Positions 1 to 7,752 of a DNA stretch of 11,645 nt are shown here, piece after piece (position 1 is the first letter of the stretch; the number at the start of each line of letters is the position of its first letter). Source of the stretch: Paracoccaceae bacterium (GTDB lineage: Bacteria; Pseudomonadota; Alphaproteobacteria; Rhodobacterales; Rhodobacteraceae); the NCBI GenBank assembly GCA_015485375.1, contig WFTU01000048.1:1-11645 (forward strand), in the 5' to 3' direction. Below the pieces are notes generated by a model. That model was not told the DNA's origin. It did no database searches and saw only the letters and a program-made list of their open reading frames with translations. The position numbers and the translations under genes are program-made.

Positions 1-1
1 C

Positions 2-1180
2 TTCAAGCTGGACAACGAGATGGCCAAAACCCCCGAGGCGGTGCGTGATTTGCTGATGGCGGTCTGGGAACCGGCGAAGGCGGCGGCAGAGCGGGACGCG
101 GTGAAGCTGACGGAGTTGTTGCACGAGGACGGCGTGAACGGTGATCTGGCGCCGTGGGACTGGCGCTATTATGCGGCGAAGTTGCAGAAGGCGGAGCATG
201 ACCTCGACGAGGCGGAGGTGAAACCGTATTTGCAGCTCGACAACATGATCGCGGCGGCGTTCGACGTGGCGGGGCGGCTGTTCGGCCTGTCGTTCAAACC
301 GCTGGATGTGCCGCTTTATCATCCGTATGCGCGGGCCTGGGAGGTTCGCAAGGGGGATCGCCATATCGGTGTGTTCATCGGCGATTATTTCGCCCGCGCC
401 AGCAAACGATCCGGCGCGTGGTGTTCCCGGTTCCGCCCGCAGTCGAAGCTGGATGGCGAGGTCCGCCCGATCGTGGTCAACGTCTGCAATTTCGCCAAAC
501 CGCCGGTGGGCGAGGCGGCGCTGCTGACTTTTGACGATGCGCGCACGTTGTTCCATGAATTCGGCCACGCACTGCATTCGCTGATGTCGGATGTGACCTA
601 CGGTTTCATTTCCGGCACTTCGGTCTCGCGCGATTTTGTCGAACTGCCGAGTCAGCTTTACGAACACTGGTTGAGCGAGCCGGAGGTGTTGTCGAAATTC
701 GCCCTGCATGCCGAAACGGGCGAGGCTATGCCGAAGGCCCTGCTGGACAAGCTGCTGGCGGCGGAGAATTTCGATCAGGGGTTTGCGACGGTGGAATATA
801 CGGCCTCGGCTCTCGTCGATCTGGATTTTCATGACGGGCCCGCGCCTGCGGACCCGATGGCGGCGCAGGCGGCGACGCTGGAAGGGCTCGGCATGCCTGC
901 GGCGATCACCATGCGTCACGCGACACCGCATTTCGCGCATGTGTTTTCTGGCGACGGCTATTCCAGCGGCTACTACTCCTATATGTGGTCCGAGGTGATG
1001 GATGCGGATGCCTTCGAGGCGTTCAGGGAAACGGGTGATCCGTTCGACCCCGAAACCGCCGACCGGCTGGCGGAATTCATCTATACCGCCGGTGGTTCGC
1101 GCGATGCGGCCGAATTGTATCAGGCGTTTCGCGGCTCGATGCCGAAGGTAGAGGCCTTGCTGAAAGGGCGGGGGCTATGA
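2..1180 (+). CDS. M3 family zinc metallopeptidase (Dcp / oligopeptidase A-like), 5'-truncated by window edge
   Basis: This is the C-terminal part (about 392 residues) of an M3 peptidase. The frame is already open at base 2, six codons before the first ATG at base 20, so that ATG is probably internal. Full family members are near 680 residues. The zinc motif HEFGH is encoded at 554-568. A second motif, RDFVELPSQLYEHW, follows at the family spacing: the third zinc ligand, the Glu of DFVE, lies 29 residues after the first His, as in thimet oligopeptidase. A Gly/Tyr-rich substrate loop (GDGYSSGYYSYMWSEV) follows near base 950. All catalytic elements seen are intact. The family cleaves short peptides left by proteolysis or signal-peptide turnover, usually in the cytoplasm. 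The RDFVELPSQ form favours the Dcp/OpdA branch over PepF, but the dipeptidyl-carboxypeptidase versus oligopeptidase distinction cannot be made from this part. Confidence 0.93.
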   Translation, partial: FKLDNEMAKTPEAVRDLLMAVWEPAKAAAERDAVKLTELLHEDGVNGDLAPWDWRYYAAKLQKAEHDLDEAEVKPYLQLDNMIAAAFDVAGRLFGLSFKPLDVPLYHPYARAWEVRKGDRHIGVFIGDYFARASKRSGAWCSRFRPQSKLDGEVRPIVVNVCNFAKPPVGEAALLTFDDARTLFHEFGHALHSLMSDVTYGFISGTSVSRDFVELPSQLYEHWLSEPEVLSKFALHAETGEAMPKALLDKLLAAENFDQGFATVEYTASALVDLDFHDGPAPADPMAAQAATLEGLGMPAAITMRHATPHFAHVFSGDGYSSGYYSYMWSEVMDADAFEAFRETGDPFDPETADRLAEFIYTAGGSRDAAELYQAFRGSMPKVEALLKGRGL

Positions 1181-1211
1181 CGCATGGAATCCGGCCTTTG
1201 CATGGTGTAAC

Positions 1212-1228
1212 CCCGTGAAAAACGGGAG
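1212..1228 (+). promoter_or_regulatory. yaaA ribosome binding site partly inside a small hairpin
   Basis: A stem CCCGT (1212-1216) / ACGGG (1222-1226) closes a GAAAA loop. The 3' arm contains the first three bases of the GGGAG Shine-Dalgarno sequence (1224-1228), which lies six bases before the yaaA ATG. The stem is only 5 bp. It may modulate translation initiation or act as a weak boundary after the peptidase gene. No U-tract follows, so it is not a convincing intrinsic terminator. Confidence 0.4.
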
Positions 1229-1234
1229 CCGAAA

Positions 1235-2008
1235 ATGTTGACAGTTATCTCTCCGGCCAAGAAGCTGGACTTTGAAAACGCCACACCGAAAATACCGGTA
1301 AGCGATCCCGAATTCCGGTCCGACGCCTATGCGCTCACCCGCACGGCGCGGCGTTTGAGCGTGGCCGACCTGCAAAAACTGATGCGGATCAGCGAGAACC
1401 TGGCCAAACTCAACCAGGCCCGTTTTCGGGACTTCGCGGAAACGCCCGAAGCCGAAGCCCTTGCTCCGGCGGCACTGGCCTTTGCCGGTGATACCTACCA
1501 GGGCCTGGAGGCCGCCTCTCTGGAGCCGGAGGAACTCGCCTACGCGCAGAGCCATCTACGCATCCTTTCGGGCCTGTATGGCCTGCTCCGCCCCATGGAT
1601 ATGATCCAGCCCTACCGTCTGGAAATGGGCAGTCGTCTCGCCACCCGTCGCGGCAAATCGCTCTATGACTACTGGGGCGACCGTCTGTCCAAGGCCCTGA
1701 ACGAGCAGGCCGAAGAGGTCGGGACCGCCATCCTGCTCAACTGTGCCTCCGTCGAATACTTCAGCGCGGTCAGGCCCGAGGCCCTGAACTTGCGCACCGT
1801 CACCCCCGTGTTCATGGAAAACCGCGAATCCGGCCCGAAAATTGTCAGCTTCTACGCCAAACGCGCCCGCGGCGCGATGGCCCGCTTCGTCATCCAGAAC
1901 CGCATCGATTCCATCGAAGGACTGAAAGATTTCGACGCCGGAGGTTACGCGTTCCGAAGCGATATGTCGGACGGAGACAAACTGGCATTCATACGCGACG
2001 ACGCTTAG
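1235..2008 (+). CDS. yaaA: Peroxide stress protein YaaA (DUF328/UPF0246)
   Basis: The product has 257 residues, matching the family length of about 258. It starts with the signature MLTVISPAKKLDFE and contains the family blocks LMRISENLAKLNQARF, FAGDTYQGL, LRILSGLYGLLRPMDMIQPYRLEMG, YDYWGDRLS, NCASVEYFSAV and FYAKRARGAMARFVI. In E. coli YaaA is an OxyR-induced cytoplasmic protein that lowers free iron during hydrogen peroxide stress and binds DNA. Transfer of that role here rests on family membership. The start is fixed by a GGGAG six bases upstream of ATG and by the conserved N-terminus. The gene lies 54 bases after the peptidase gene on the same strand and may be co-transcribed. No OxyR site was recognised. 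Confidence 0.95.
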   Translation: MLTVISPAKKLDFENATPKIPVSDPEFRSDAYALTRTARRLSVADLQKLMRISENLAKLNQARFRDFAETPEAEALAPAALAFAGDTYQGLEAASLEPEELAYAQSHLRILSGLYGLLRPMDMIQPYRLEMGSRLATRRGKSLYDYWGDRLSKALNEQAEEVGTAILLNCASVEYFSAVRPEALNLRTVTPVFMENRESGPKIVSFYAKRARGAMARFVIQNRIDSIEGLKDFDAGGYAFRSDMSDGDKLAFIRDDA

Positions 2009-2035
2009 GAAAAATCCGGATTAAAAGCGGGAAGT

Positions 2036-2112
2036 TGGTAGCGGGAGAGGGACTTGAACCCCCGACACGCGGATTATGATTCCGCTGCTCTAACCACCTG
2101 AGCTACCCCGCC
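2036..2112 (-). tRNA. tRNA-Met, anticodon CAT
   Basis: The minus strand folds into a complete 77-base cloverleaf with an encoded CCA end. It has a 7-bp acceptor stem with G-U pairs at both ends, D-stem GCTC/GAGC, anticodon stem GCGGA/TCCGC around loop ATCATAA, a 5-base variable region GTGTC, and a 5-bp T-stem with loop TTCAAGT. The anticodon is CAT. The G1-U72 pair and the lack of the GGG/CCC initiator anticodon stem argue against an initiator tRNA. Elongator Met is the likely identity. A TilS-modified tRNA-Ile (read as LAT) cannot be excluded by eye. It lies between the converging ends of yaaA and putA. Confidence 0.95.
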
Positions 2113-2124
2113 GGACCGAGGGTG

Positions 2125-2153
2125 TATTTAGGGCAGGCGGCAAGGGGCGTCAA
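2125..2153 (-). promoter_or_regulatory. Sigma-70-type promoter of the tRNA gene
   Basis: On the minus strand a -35 box TTGACG (2148-2153) is followed after exactly 17 bases by TAAATA (2125-2130). The predicted start site falls near 2118, about six bases before the mature tRNA 5' end at 2112. The -35 matches consensus at five of six positions, while the -10 is weaker. The -35 hexamer also forms one arm of an inverted repeat with TTGACG at 2183-2188, close to the end of putA. The promoter implies that the tRNA is transcribed independently of putA, which runs in the same direction. Confidence 0.65.
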
Positions 2154-2190
2154 GCGGGAAAAGCGGGAATGCTTGGCAAACATTGACGGG

Positions 2191-5100
2191 TTATGAACTG
2201 TTTGAAGTTGGCGCCTCCGACTCTAGCAGCAAGGAGGTGTTGCCGCCCGAAGCCGTCGTATCGATGCAGGTATGGCGCTGTAGTTGCACATGGGTGACAT
2301 CCGGCATGCCGGTGACAAGCGGCAGGATCGGGCCTTTGCGCTGCGCCAGAGAGATATCATATCCCCGGGCGGTCTGTTCATTCCCCCAGTAGATTGCGCC
2401 GGAAAACCCGGTAAGCGTTGCCAGTGCGGGTGTGGGCAGGTCGGGGGCAAGGACCGGTGTTCCGCCAAGCCGACGCACCGCTTCGGCTTGGCGCGCGGCG
2501 GTTTTCCTGCCTGGTCCGAGGCACAACAACGGGGGGCGGGAATAGCTTGCCAACCTGTTGGACTCGCCCGTTGGGCCGGGAAGGTTCTCGACCGAAATCT
2601 CGCGCAAATCCGGGCGAATGGCGTTCAGGTCCTTTTGTACCGTTTCCACCTCGGTTTCCCTGTCGGCCTCTAAGTTTCCCGTCGGGGTTTCCGGCAGGAC
2701 CTGCCGGAAAAAGCGCAACAGATATGCCTCCCCGCCCGCCTTGGGTCCGGTTCCGGAAAGTCCCTCGCCGCCAAAGGGTTGAGAGCCGACAACGGCGCCG
2801 ATCTGGTTGCGGTTTACATAGATGTTGCCCGCCTTGAGGCGGGCGATCACATGTTGCACCCGATCGTCGATCCGCGTGTGCAGCCCGAAGGTCAGCCCGT
2901 AGCCCGTGGCGTTGATGTCCCCGATCACACGGTCCAGTTCCGCCGCCTTGAAGGTGGCGATGTGCAGGACGGGGCCGAAAACCTCGCGCTCCAGATCGGC
3001 GATGCTGTCGACCCGCAGCAGGGTGGGGGGGATGAAGTGGCCGGTGTCGGGGCAGGGTAGCTGCGCGATCAGGCGACCTTGGGCACGGGCGGTAGCGATA
3101 TAGGCTTCGATTTCGGCCTGCGCCGCGCTGTCGATCACCGGCCCGAGGTCGGTTGACAGTTGCCACGGTATGCCAAGCGACAGTTCGGCCATCGCGCCCT
3201 GCAGCATTTCGGTGAAGTCCCCGGCGATGTCGTCCTGCACATACAGGCACCGCAGCGCCGAACACCGTTGCCCTGCCGACTGGAAGGCGCTTTGTATCAC
3301 GTCGCGCACTGCCTGCTCCGGCAGGGCGGTGGAATCGACGATCATGGCGTTCAGGCCGCCGGTCTCGGCAATCAGGGGCGCGCCGGGGTGCAGGTTTTCG
3401 GCCATGGCACGGCGGATTAGCCATGCAGTTTCGGTCGAGCCGGTAAAACAGCCCCCTCCGAGGCGCGGATCCGACGTTAGCGCCGCGCCGATCCGCCCGT
3501 CGCCGGGCAGTAGTTGCAGCACCGAACGCGGCACGCCGGCCCTGTGCAGTAGAGAGACGGCGAAATGGGCGATCAGCGGGGTTTGTTCCGCCGGTTTGGC
3601 CAGCACCGCGTGGCCGGCGGCCAGCGCCGCGGCGATCTGGCCGGTAAAGATGGCGAGCGGAAAATTCCACGGGGAAATGCAGGCAAAAGTGCCGACGGGC
3701 GGCGCATCGTGGTTTTGGGCCTGCACGGCGTAGTAGCGCAGAAAATCCACGGCCTCGCGCAGTTCGCCAACCGCGTCGGGCAGGGTTTTGCCAGCCTCGC
3801 GGGCCAGCAGGGCAAAGATCGCGCCGAAGTTTTCCTGATAAAGGTCGGCGGCGCGGTTCAGGATGGTGGCGCGCCGGTCTACCGGCACATCCCAGACGCG
3901 CGCGGAGGTCAGCGCGGTATCCACATCCGCCACGTCGGCCCATGTGACATGCCCGACGGTATCGGCGGGATTGGCGGGGTTTTGCACTGGCATGCGAGCG
4001 CCCCCCTCGGGCGGGCCGGCCAACAGGGGCGCGGCGCTGAACAGGGCCTTGGCGAAAGGTGCGCGCGCAGTGTCTATGGCGGCAAGTGTCGGTGCGTCCG
4101 CCAGATCGAAACCTTTGGAGTTTTGGCGTTCGGGCAAAAACAGGTCCGGCCCCCTTTTGATACGTGTCGCGGGTAGAGGGGCGGCAAAGGGGTCGGCGGC
4201 GACCACCGAAGGCGGGACGGAGTCGTCCACGATTTGGTTAACGAAGGACGAATTTGCGCCGTTTTCCAGCAGCCGGCGCACCAGATAGGCCAGAAGGTCA
4301 CGGTGCGCGCCGACGGGGGCATAGATGCGGCAACGGGTGTTTTCGGTCCGCAGCACGATGTCGTGCAGCTGCTCGCCCATGCCATGCAGTCGCTGGAATT
4401 CATAGGCGCCGGGATCGTCAGCCATTTCAAGGATGGCGGCGACGGTATGGGCGTTGTGGGTGGCGAATTGCGGATAGATGCGGTCGGTCATGCCCAGCAG
4501 CTTGCGTGCGTTGGCGATATAGGAAATGTCGGTAGCCGCCTTGTGCGTGAAAACCGGAAAGCCGGGGGCGCCGATAACCTGTGCATGCTTGATCTCGCTA
4601 TCCCAGTAGGCGCCTTTGACCAGCCGCACCATGATCCGCCGGTCCAGCCGCGTTGCCAGCGCGTGCAGCCAGTCCAGCACTGCGCCGGCACGCGGGCCAT
4701 AGGCCTGCACCACCACGCCGAAGCCGTCCCAACCGGCCAGCGAGGGATCGGACAGCGTCGCCTCTATTACATCCAGAGACAGGTCGAGGCGGTCGGCCTC
4801 TTCCGCGTCAATGTTGAAACCCATGCCGGCAGCTTTGGCCAGCCCTGCGAGGGCGCGCACACGCGGCACCAGTTCCGCCATCACGCGGGCCTTTTGTGCC
4901 ACCTCGTAGCGCGGATGCAGGGCGGACAGCTTGACCGAAATACCGGGGTTGCGGCGCGTGTCGGCATGGGGGCAGGCGGCTGCGATTGCGGTGATCGCAC
5001 GCGAATAGGCCAGATGATACTGGCGGGCGTCCTGTTCGGTGCGCGCGGCCTCGCCCAGCATGTCGTAGGAATAGGTGTAGCCCTTGGCCTCCATGCCCGC

Positions 5101-5643
5101 AGCGCGTTTCATGGCCTTGTGTATATCCTCGCCCAATACGAATTGCCGCCCCATTTCGCGCATAGCGCGGGCCACCGCGTTGCGGATCATCGGTTCGCCC
5201 AGCCGCTTGACCGCGCCCCGCAGATGCCCCGCCACCCCGGTTTCGCGATCCTCCAGCACCTTGCCGGTCAGCATGAGCGCCCAGGTTGAGGCATTCACGA
5301 GCGAAGACGAGGATTTCCCGAGATGTTTGCCCCAGTCCGACGGTGCTATCTTGTCCTCGATCAGCGCATCGATGGTGCTGGCATCGGGCACGCGTAACAG
5401 GGCCTCGGCCAGACACATCAGTGCGACACCCTCGTCTGTGGACAGCCCGTATTCGGCCAGAAATACCTCCATCAATCCCGGCTTGGCCGAGGAACGGATT
5501 TCCCGCACCAGCTGTTCGGCGCGATCCGATATACGTCGCCGCGCATCCGGTGACAGGGCGGCCTGTTTCACCAGCAAATCCAGCGTTTTCTGTTGGTCGG
5601 CGTAAAGGGCCTCTCTGATGTGTTTCCGCTGGTCTTCGTGCAT
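2191..5643 (-). CDS. putA: Bifunctional proline dehydrogenase / L-glutamate gamma-semialdehyde dehydrogenase (long PutA without DNA-binding domain)
   Basis: The 1150-residue enzyme oxidises proline to glutamate in two steps, FAD-dependent then NAD-dependent, with the intermediate channelled between sites. Residues about 180-470 are the PRODH barrel: RLVKGAYWDSEIKHAQ (340-355), THNAHT (395-400), YEFQRLHGMGE (414-424), and the proline-binding arginine pair R456/R457 in YLVRRLLENGANSSF. Residues about 540-990 are the aldehyde dehydrogenase: SPWNFPL (657-663), GSTETA (735-740), Glu760 in ETGG and catalytic Cys794 in GQRCSALR. A C-terminal domain (about 1030-1140) ends in ASGGNTSLL, the typical tunnel-sealing tail. 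No ribbon-helix-helix domain precedes the first helices, so this PutA cannot repress its own gene. Regulation is expected from the divergent PutR. ATG at 5643 has GGAG seven bases upstream. Function is secure. Confidence 0.98.
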   Translation of the reverse strand: MHEDQRKHIREALYADQQKTLDLLVKQAALSPDARRRISDRAEQLVREIRSSAKPGLMEVFLAEYGLSTDEGVALMCLAEALLRVPDASTIDALIEDKIAPSDWGKHLGKSSSSLVNASTWALMLTGKVLEDRETGVAGHLRGAVKRLGEPMIRNAVARAMREMGRQFVLGEDIHKAMKRAAGMEAKGYTYSYDMLGEAARTEQDARQYHLAYSRAITAIAAACPHADTRRNPGISVKLSALHPRYEVAQKARVMAELVPRVRALAGLAKAAGMGFNIDAEEADRLDLSLDVIEATLSDPSLAGWDGFGVVVQAYGPRAGAVLDWLHALATRLDRRIMVRLVKGAYWDSEIKHAQVIGAPGFPVFTHKAATDISYIANARKLLGMTDRIYPQFATHNAHTVAAILEMADDPGAYEFQRLHGMGEQLHDIVLRTENTRCRIYAPVGAHRDLLAYLVRRLLENGANSSFVNQIVDDSVPPSVVAADPFAAPLPATRIKRGPDLFLPERQNSKGFDLADAPTLAAIDTARAPFAKALFSAAPLLAGPPEGGARMPVQNPANPADTVGHVTWADVADVDTALTSARVWDVPVDRRATILNRAADLYQENFGAIFALLAREAGKTLPDAVGELREAVDFLRYYAVQAQNHDAPPVGTFACISPWNFPLAIFTGQIAAALAAGHAVLAKPAEQTPLIAHFAVSLLHRAGVPRSVLQLLPGDGRIGAALTSDPRLGGGCFTGSTETAWLIRRAMAENLHPGAPLIAETGGLNAMIVDSTALPEQAVRDVIQSAFQSAGQRCSALRCLYVQDDIAGDFTEMLQGAMAELSLGIPWQLSTDLGPVIDSAAQAEIEAYIATARAQGRLIAQLPCPDTGHFIPPTLLRVDSIADLEREVFGPVLHIATFKAAELDRVIGDINATGYGLTFGLHTRIDDRVQHVIARLKAGNIYVNRNQIGAVVGSQPFGGEGLSGTGPKAGGEAYLLRFFRQVLPETPTGNLEADRETEVETVQKDLNAIRPDLREISVENLPGPTGESNRLASYSRPPLLCLGPGRKTAARQAEAVRRLGGTPVLAPDLPTPALATLTGFSGAIYWGNEQTARGYDISLAQRKGPILPLVTGMPDVTHVQLQRHTCIDTTASGGNTSLLLESEAPTSNSS

Positions 5644-5702
5644 GATGATACTCCGGCAACGGGGGCGGCTTGTTGCAATTTTCGGTGCTTGCGCCTAAAA
5701 TA

Positions 5703-5717
5703 CCTCAATATATCAGG
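5703..5717. promoter_or_regulatory. Candidate PutR (Lrp-family) operator 1
   Basis: CCTCAATATATCAGG is an imperfect 15-bp palindrome with CCTnA / TnAGG arms and an A+T core, resembling the Lrp-family 15-bp site layout. It lies in the putA-putR spacer, in helical phase with the second dyad. Binding is inferred from shape and position only. Confidence 0.4.
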
Positions 5718-5744
5718 GAAAATCGCCTTATTATTCAAAAATAG

Positions 5745-5759
5745 CAGTCATATTGCCTG
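5745..5759. promoter_or_regulatory. Candidate PutR (Lrp-family) operator 2
   Basis: CAGTCATATTGCCTG has CAGnCA / TGnCTG arms around a TAT core. The outer CAG and CTG match the ends of the E. coli Lrp consensus. It ends 24 bases before the putR ATG, so occupancy could allow autoregulation of putR as well as action on putA. Confidence 0.45.
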
Positions 5760-5783
5760 AAATTAAAGGGGAAAGTAGCCCAA

Positions 5784-6242
5784 ATGGACTCTACAGTGTT
5801 GGACCGTTTCGACCGCGCCATCCTGCAAGTGATGGCCACGGATGCGCGCATCAGCGTCACCGATCTGGCACAACGTATCGGGTTGTCCAAGTCCCCGACC
5901 CAGACACGCCTGAAACGGCTGGAGCAGGACGGGTACATAAAAGGATACCGCGCCATCCTCGATCCGATCCGCCTCGGTCTCGACCATGTTGCGTTCGTTC
6001 AGGTCCGCCTGTCGGACACCCGCGAGGCGGCGTTGAGCGCCTTTAACCAAGGCGTAAGGGAAATCCCCGAGATCGAACAATGCCACATGCTCGCCGCCGA
6101 TTTCGACTATCTGCTAAAAGTCCGCGTGCGCGATATGGCCGCCTACCGCTCGGTTCTGGGGGAAAAGATATCCGCGCTACCGCATGTCTCCAGCACCTCG
6201 ACCTATGTGGCGATGCAGGCTGTGAAAGAAGGGGCGTTATAG
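5784..6242 (+). CDS. putR: Lrp/AsnC-family proline-responsive regulator PutR
   Basis: The 152-residue protein has the family's two parts. An N-terminal helix-turn-helix (about residues 8-60; LAQRIGLSKSPTQTRLKRLEQDGYI) is followed by a C-terminal RAM ligand-binding/oligomerisation domain (about 68-145; VAFVQVRLSD, CHMLAADFDYLLKVRVRDMAAY). In Rhodobacter capsulatus and Agrobacterium a divergently transcribed Lrp-type PutR activates putA in response to proline. The same arrangement here, next to a PutA with no DNA-binding domain, supports the same role. AAAGGGGAAAG precedes the ATG at a suitable distance. The specific effector is inferred from context rather than from ligand-site residues. Its 3' end converges with GT39-B at a 17-base gap. 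Confidence 0.92.
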   Translation: MDSTVLDRFDRAILQVMATDARISVTDLAQRIGLSKSPTQTRLKRLEQDGYIKGYRAILDPIRLGLDHVAFVQVRLSDTREAALSAFNQGVREIPEIEQCHMLAADFDYLLKVRVRDMAAYRSVLGEKISALPHVSSTSTYVAMQAVKEGAL

Positions 6243-6261
6243 GAGGGTTTACTTTACCCTC
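6243..6261. terminator. Candidate hairpin between convergent putR and GT39-B
   Basis: GAGGGT (6243-6248) pairs with ACCCTC (6256-6261) around a 7-base loop, starting directly after the putR stop and running into the stop codon of the opposing glycosyltransferase gene. Position fits a bidirectional terminator. The 6-bp stem is short and neither side has a U-tract, so efficiency is doubtful. Confidence 0.4.
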
Positions 6262-7744
6262 AGCGATCAATCGTCGCCGGACTATAGTCAATGCCAAGAT
6301 AGTACGAGTAGCTTGTGATGTCTGTCCCGAACCGCTGCACGGTTCGTGTCTCCAGCTTCTGCACTTCGGCAAACCGCGCGGTGATTTCGGCAGAGAGCGG
6401 GTGCCATTCGTTGGTGACAATAATCGCATCCCGACCGGCGAGCGCGGCTTCGTCCCGCCAGAAATCAAACGCGCTTTTGCGACTGGAAATCACCTCGACC
6501 CGATGCGATGGAGCCCAGAATCCGAGGATGGACCCGTTGCGGTAATTCGATGCTACCAGAAAGGTGCCGGGGCGCTCCTGTTGCAAAGCGACCGCCCGTT
6601 CGGCGGTTTCGGGCCAGCCGTACAAGAGCGCGGTTTCATAGTCGGTTTCACCTGCAACAGCGGATAACGGAAAGACAGTGTAGTTTATGGTGAACAGCGT
6701 CGCGGCGACCATCCCGAATACGAAATGGGCGACCAGTTGCCACTTGCGAAAATACAGGCCGGAAAACGGCAGAAAGGCAATCAGTGCGATCAGGTTCCAG
6801 TAATACAGAATCTGCGTGAAGGCCGACAGAACCAGACAAAGCGCCGTCGAGACGAAAAACGTGGAAATCGCAATCCTGCGCCAGTTCGCCGGAACACCTT
6901 CGGGCTGGCGCAGCATGCGGAAAAAGGCGGCGATCAGAAATGGCGAGGCCGCCACTGCGAACGACAACAGGAATGCTGCCATCTGTCCAAGTGTTTTCCC
7001 CGCGCTCGGAGACTGGTCCATACGGTCGGACAGGTTGTACTGGAACGACGCTGCCCCGTTGTCCATATTCCAGACAAAAACCGGCGTCAGCACCAGAAGC
7101 GTTACCAGAATTGCCAGATAAAGATGCGGGGATTTCAACATTCCCCGAAACCGCGGCATGACCGGAACCAGGGCAAAAACACCAAGCGCAAACAATGCCG
7201 CATTGTATTTCGTCAACCCGGACAGACCGATCAGAACAGCGGCAATATACAGGTGGCGCGCCGTGAATTTTCCGTCAGCTGTAACCGTTTCCAGTGCCTT
7301 GAAAACAAAAACGGTGGCCAGCGAGAGCAGCGCGATCATCAGATGATCGTTGAAGACCATTTCGGCAAAAATAAAAATCATCGGGCTGGAAAATACCACC
7401 AGCACCGCCGTCATCTTGTCCCGCTTCGAATAGTTTTGGAGCCACCAGAGGATGCTTCCGGTCAAAATCCCGCTGGAGACGAGGGAGGGAACGCGCAGGG
7501 CAAACAGGCTATCCCCGAAAATGGCCGCACTTGCGCTTTGCATCCAGGCCTGCAACGGCGGGTGGTCGTAATATGATAGCGCAGGATTCTGCCCCCAAAG
7601 CCAGTAATAGGCCTCGTCGGGCAGCGGACTGGCCCAAAGCGTGAAGGCCAGACGGTTGGCAATCAGGACAACAGCGACGAGAGCCAGAAAACCTGCCGGC
7701 AGCTTTGGAAACCCCGCCGCGGAAACTGGGTTGGCCGACGCCAT
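6260..7744 (-). CDS. Glycosyltransferase family 39 (PMT_2/ArnT-like) integral membrane protein, GT39-B
   Basis: The 494-residue protein has roughly ten or more hydrophobic segments and a soluble C-terminal region of about 120 residues. The first external loop carries PLPDEAYYWLW (Asp43-Glu44), the acidic motif of GT-C enzymes such as ArnT and PMT, followed by ALSYYDHPPLQAWM (55-68). Members move a sugar from a polyprenyl-phosphate carrier to an acceptor on the outer face of the cytoplasmic membrane. Sugar and acceptor are not deducible here. The frame stays open upstream to 7963, but that extension lies inside uppS and reads as Arg-rich nonsense. ATG at 7744 lies eight bases after the uppS stop and directly precedes the first membrane segment. 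No Shine-Dalgarno is visible before it, so translational coupling to uppS is likely. It is a clear paralogue of GT39-A. Confidence 0.88.
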   Translation of the reverse strand: MASANPVSAAGFPKLPAGFLALVAVVLIANRLAFTLWASPLPDEAYYWLWGQNPALSYYDHPPLQAWMQSASAAIFGDSLFALRVPSLVSSGILTGSILWWLQNYSKRDKMTAVLVVFSSPMIFIFAEMVFNDHLMIALLSLATVFVFKALETVTADGKFTARHLYIAAVLIGLSGLTKYNAALFALGVFALVPVMPRFRGMLKSPHLYLAILVTLLVLTPVFVWNMDNGAASFQYNLSDRMDQSPSAGKTLGQMAAFLLSFAVAASPFLIAAFFRMLRQPEGVPANWRRIAISTFFVSTALCLVLSAFTQILYYWNLIALIAFLPFSGLYFRKWQLVAHFVFGMVAATLFTINYTVFPLSAVAGETDYETALLYGWPETAERAVALQQERPGTFLVASNYRNGSILGFWAPSHRVEVISSRKSAFDFWRDEAALAGRDAIIVTNEWHPLSAEITARFAEVQKLETRTVQRFGTDITSYSYYLGIDYSPATIDR

Positions 7745-7752
7745 GCGGCCGC

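Larger units (their letters stand above)
2023..2169. repeat. 11-bp direct repeat flanking the tRNA gene
   Basis: AAAAGCGGGAA occurs at 2023-2033, two bases beyond the tRNA CCA end, and again at 2159-2169, just upstream of the tRNA -35 box. The upstream copy is itself part of a tandem pair of AAGCGGGAA (2152-2160 and 2161-2169). The function is unknown. It does not duplicate tRNA sequence, as a classical phage attachment site would. Confidence 0.5.
5644..5783. promoter_or_regulatory. Divergent putA-putR control region
   Basis: This 140-base spacer is A+T-rich in its right half. It contains two 15-bp imperfect dyads of the Lrp type, annotated separately. Their centres (5710 and 5752) are 42 bases apart, about four helical turns. 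A TATTAT (5729-5734) could be the -10 box for putR but lacks a good -35, as expected of an activator-dependent promoter. No clear putA promoter could be assigned. Shine-Dalgarno sites at both ends are good: AAAGGGGAAAG before putR and GGAG before putA. Confidence 0.6.

Noticed and set aside
2009..2035. Possible tRNA or yaaA terminator around AATCCGGATT followed by a T run on the - strand
   Set aside because: The palindrome has no room for a loop; with CCGG as loop only three or four weak pairs remain.
2036..2112. tRNA as an integration (attachment) site
   Set aside because: No integrase gene nearby and the flanking repeat does not copy tRNA sequence.
2148..2188. Inverted repeats CAAGC/GCTTG and CGTCAA/TTGACG after putA as a terminator
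   Set aside because: Short stems with long loops and no T-tract; one arm coincides with the tRNA -35 box, which explains it better.
4234..5289. A 351-codon open frame antisense to putA
   Set aside because: High G+C antisense shadow over the PRODH region; no family features and no plausible ribosome site evidence.
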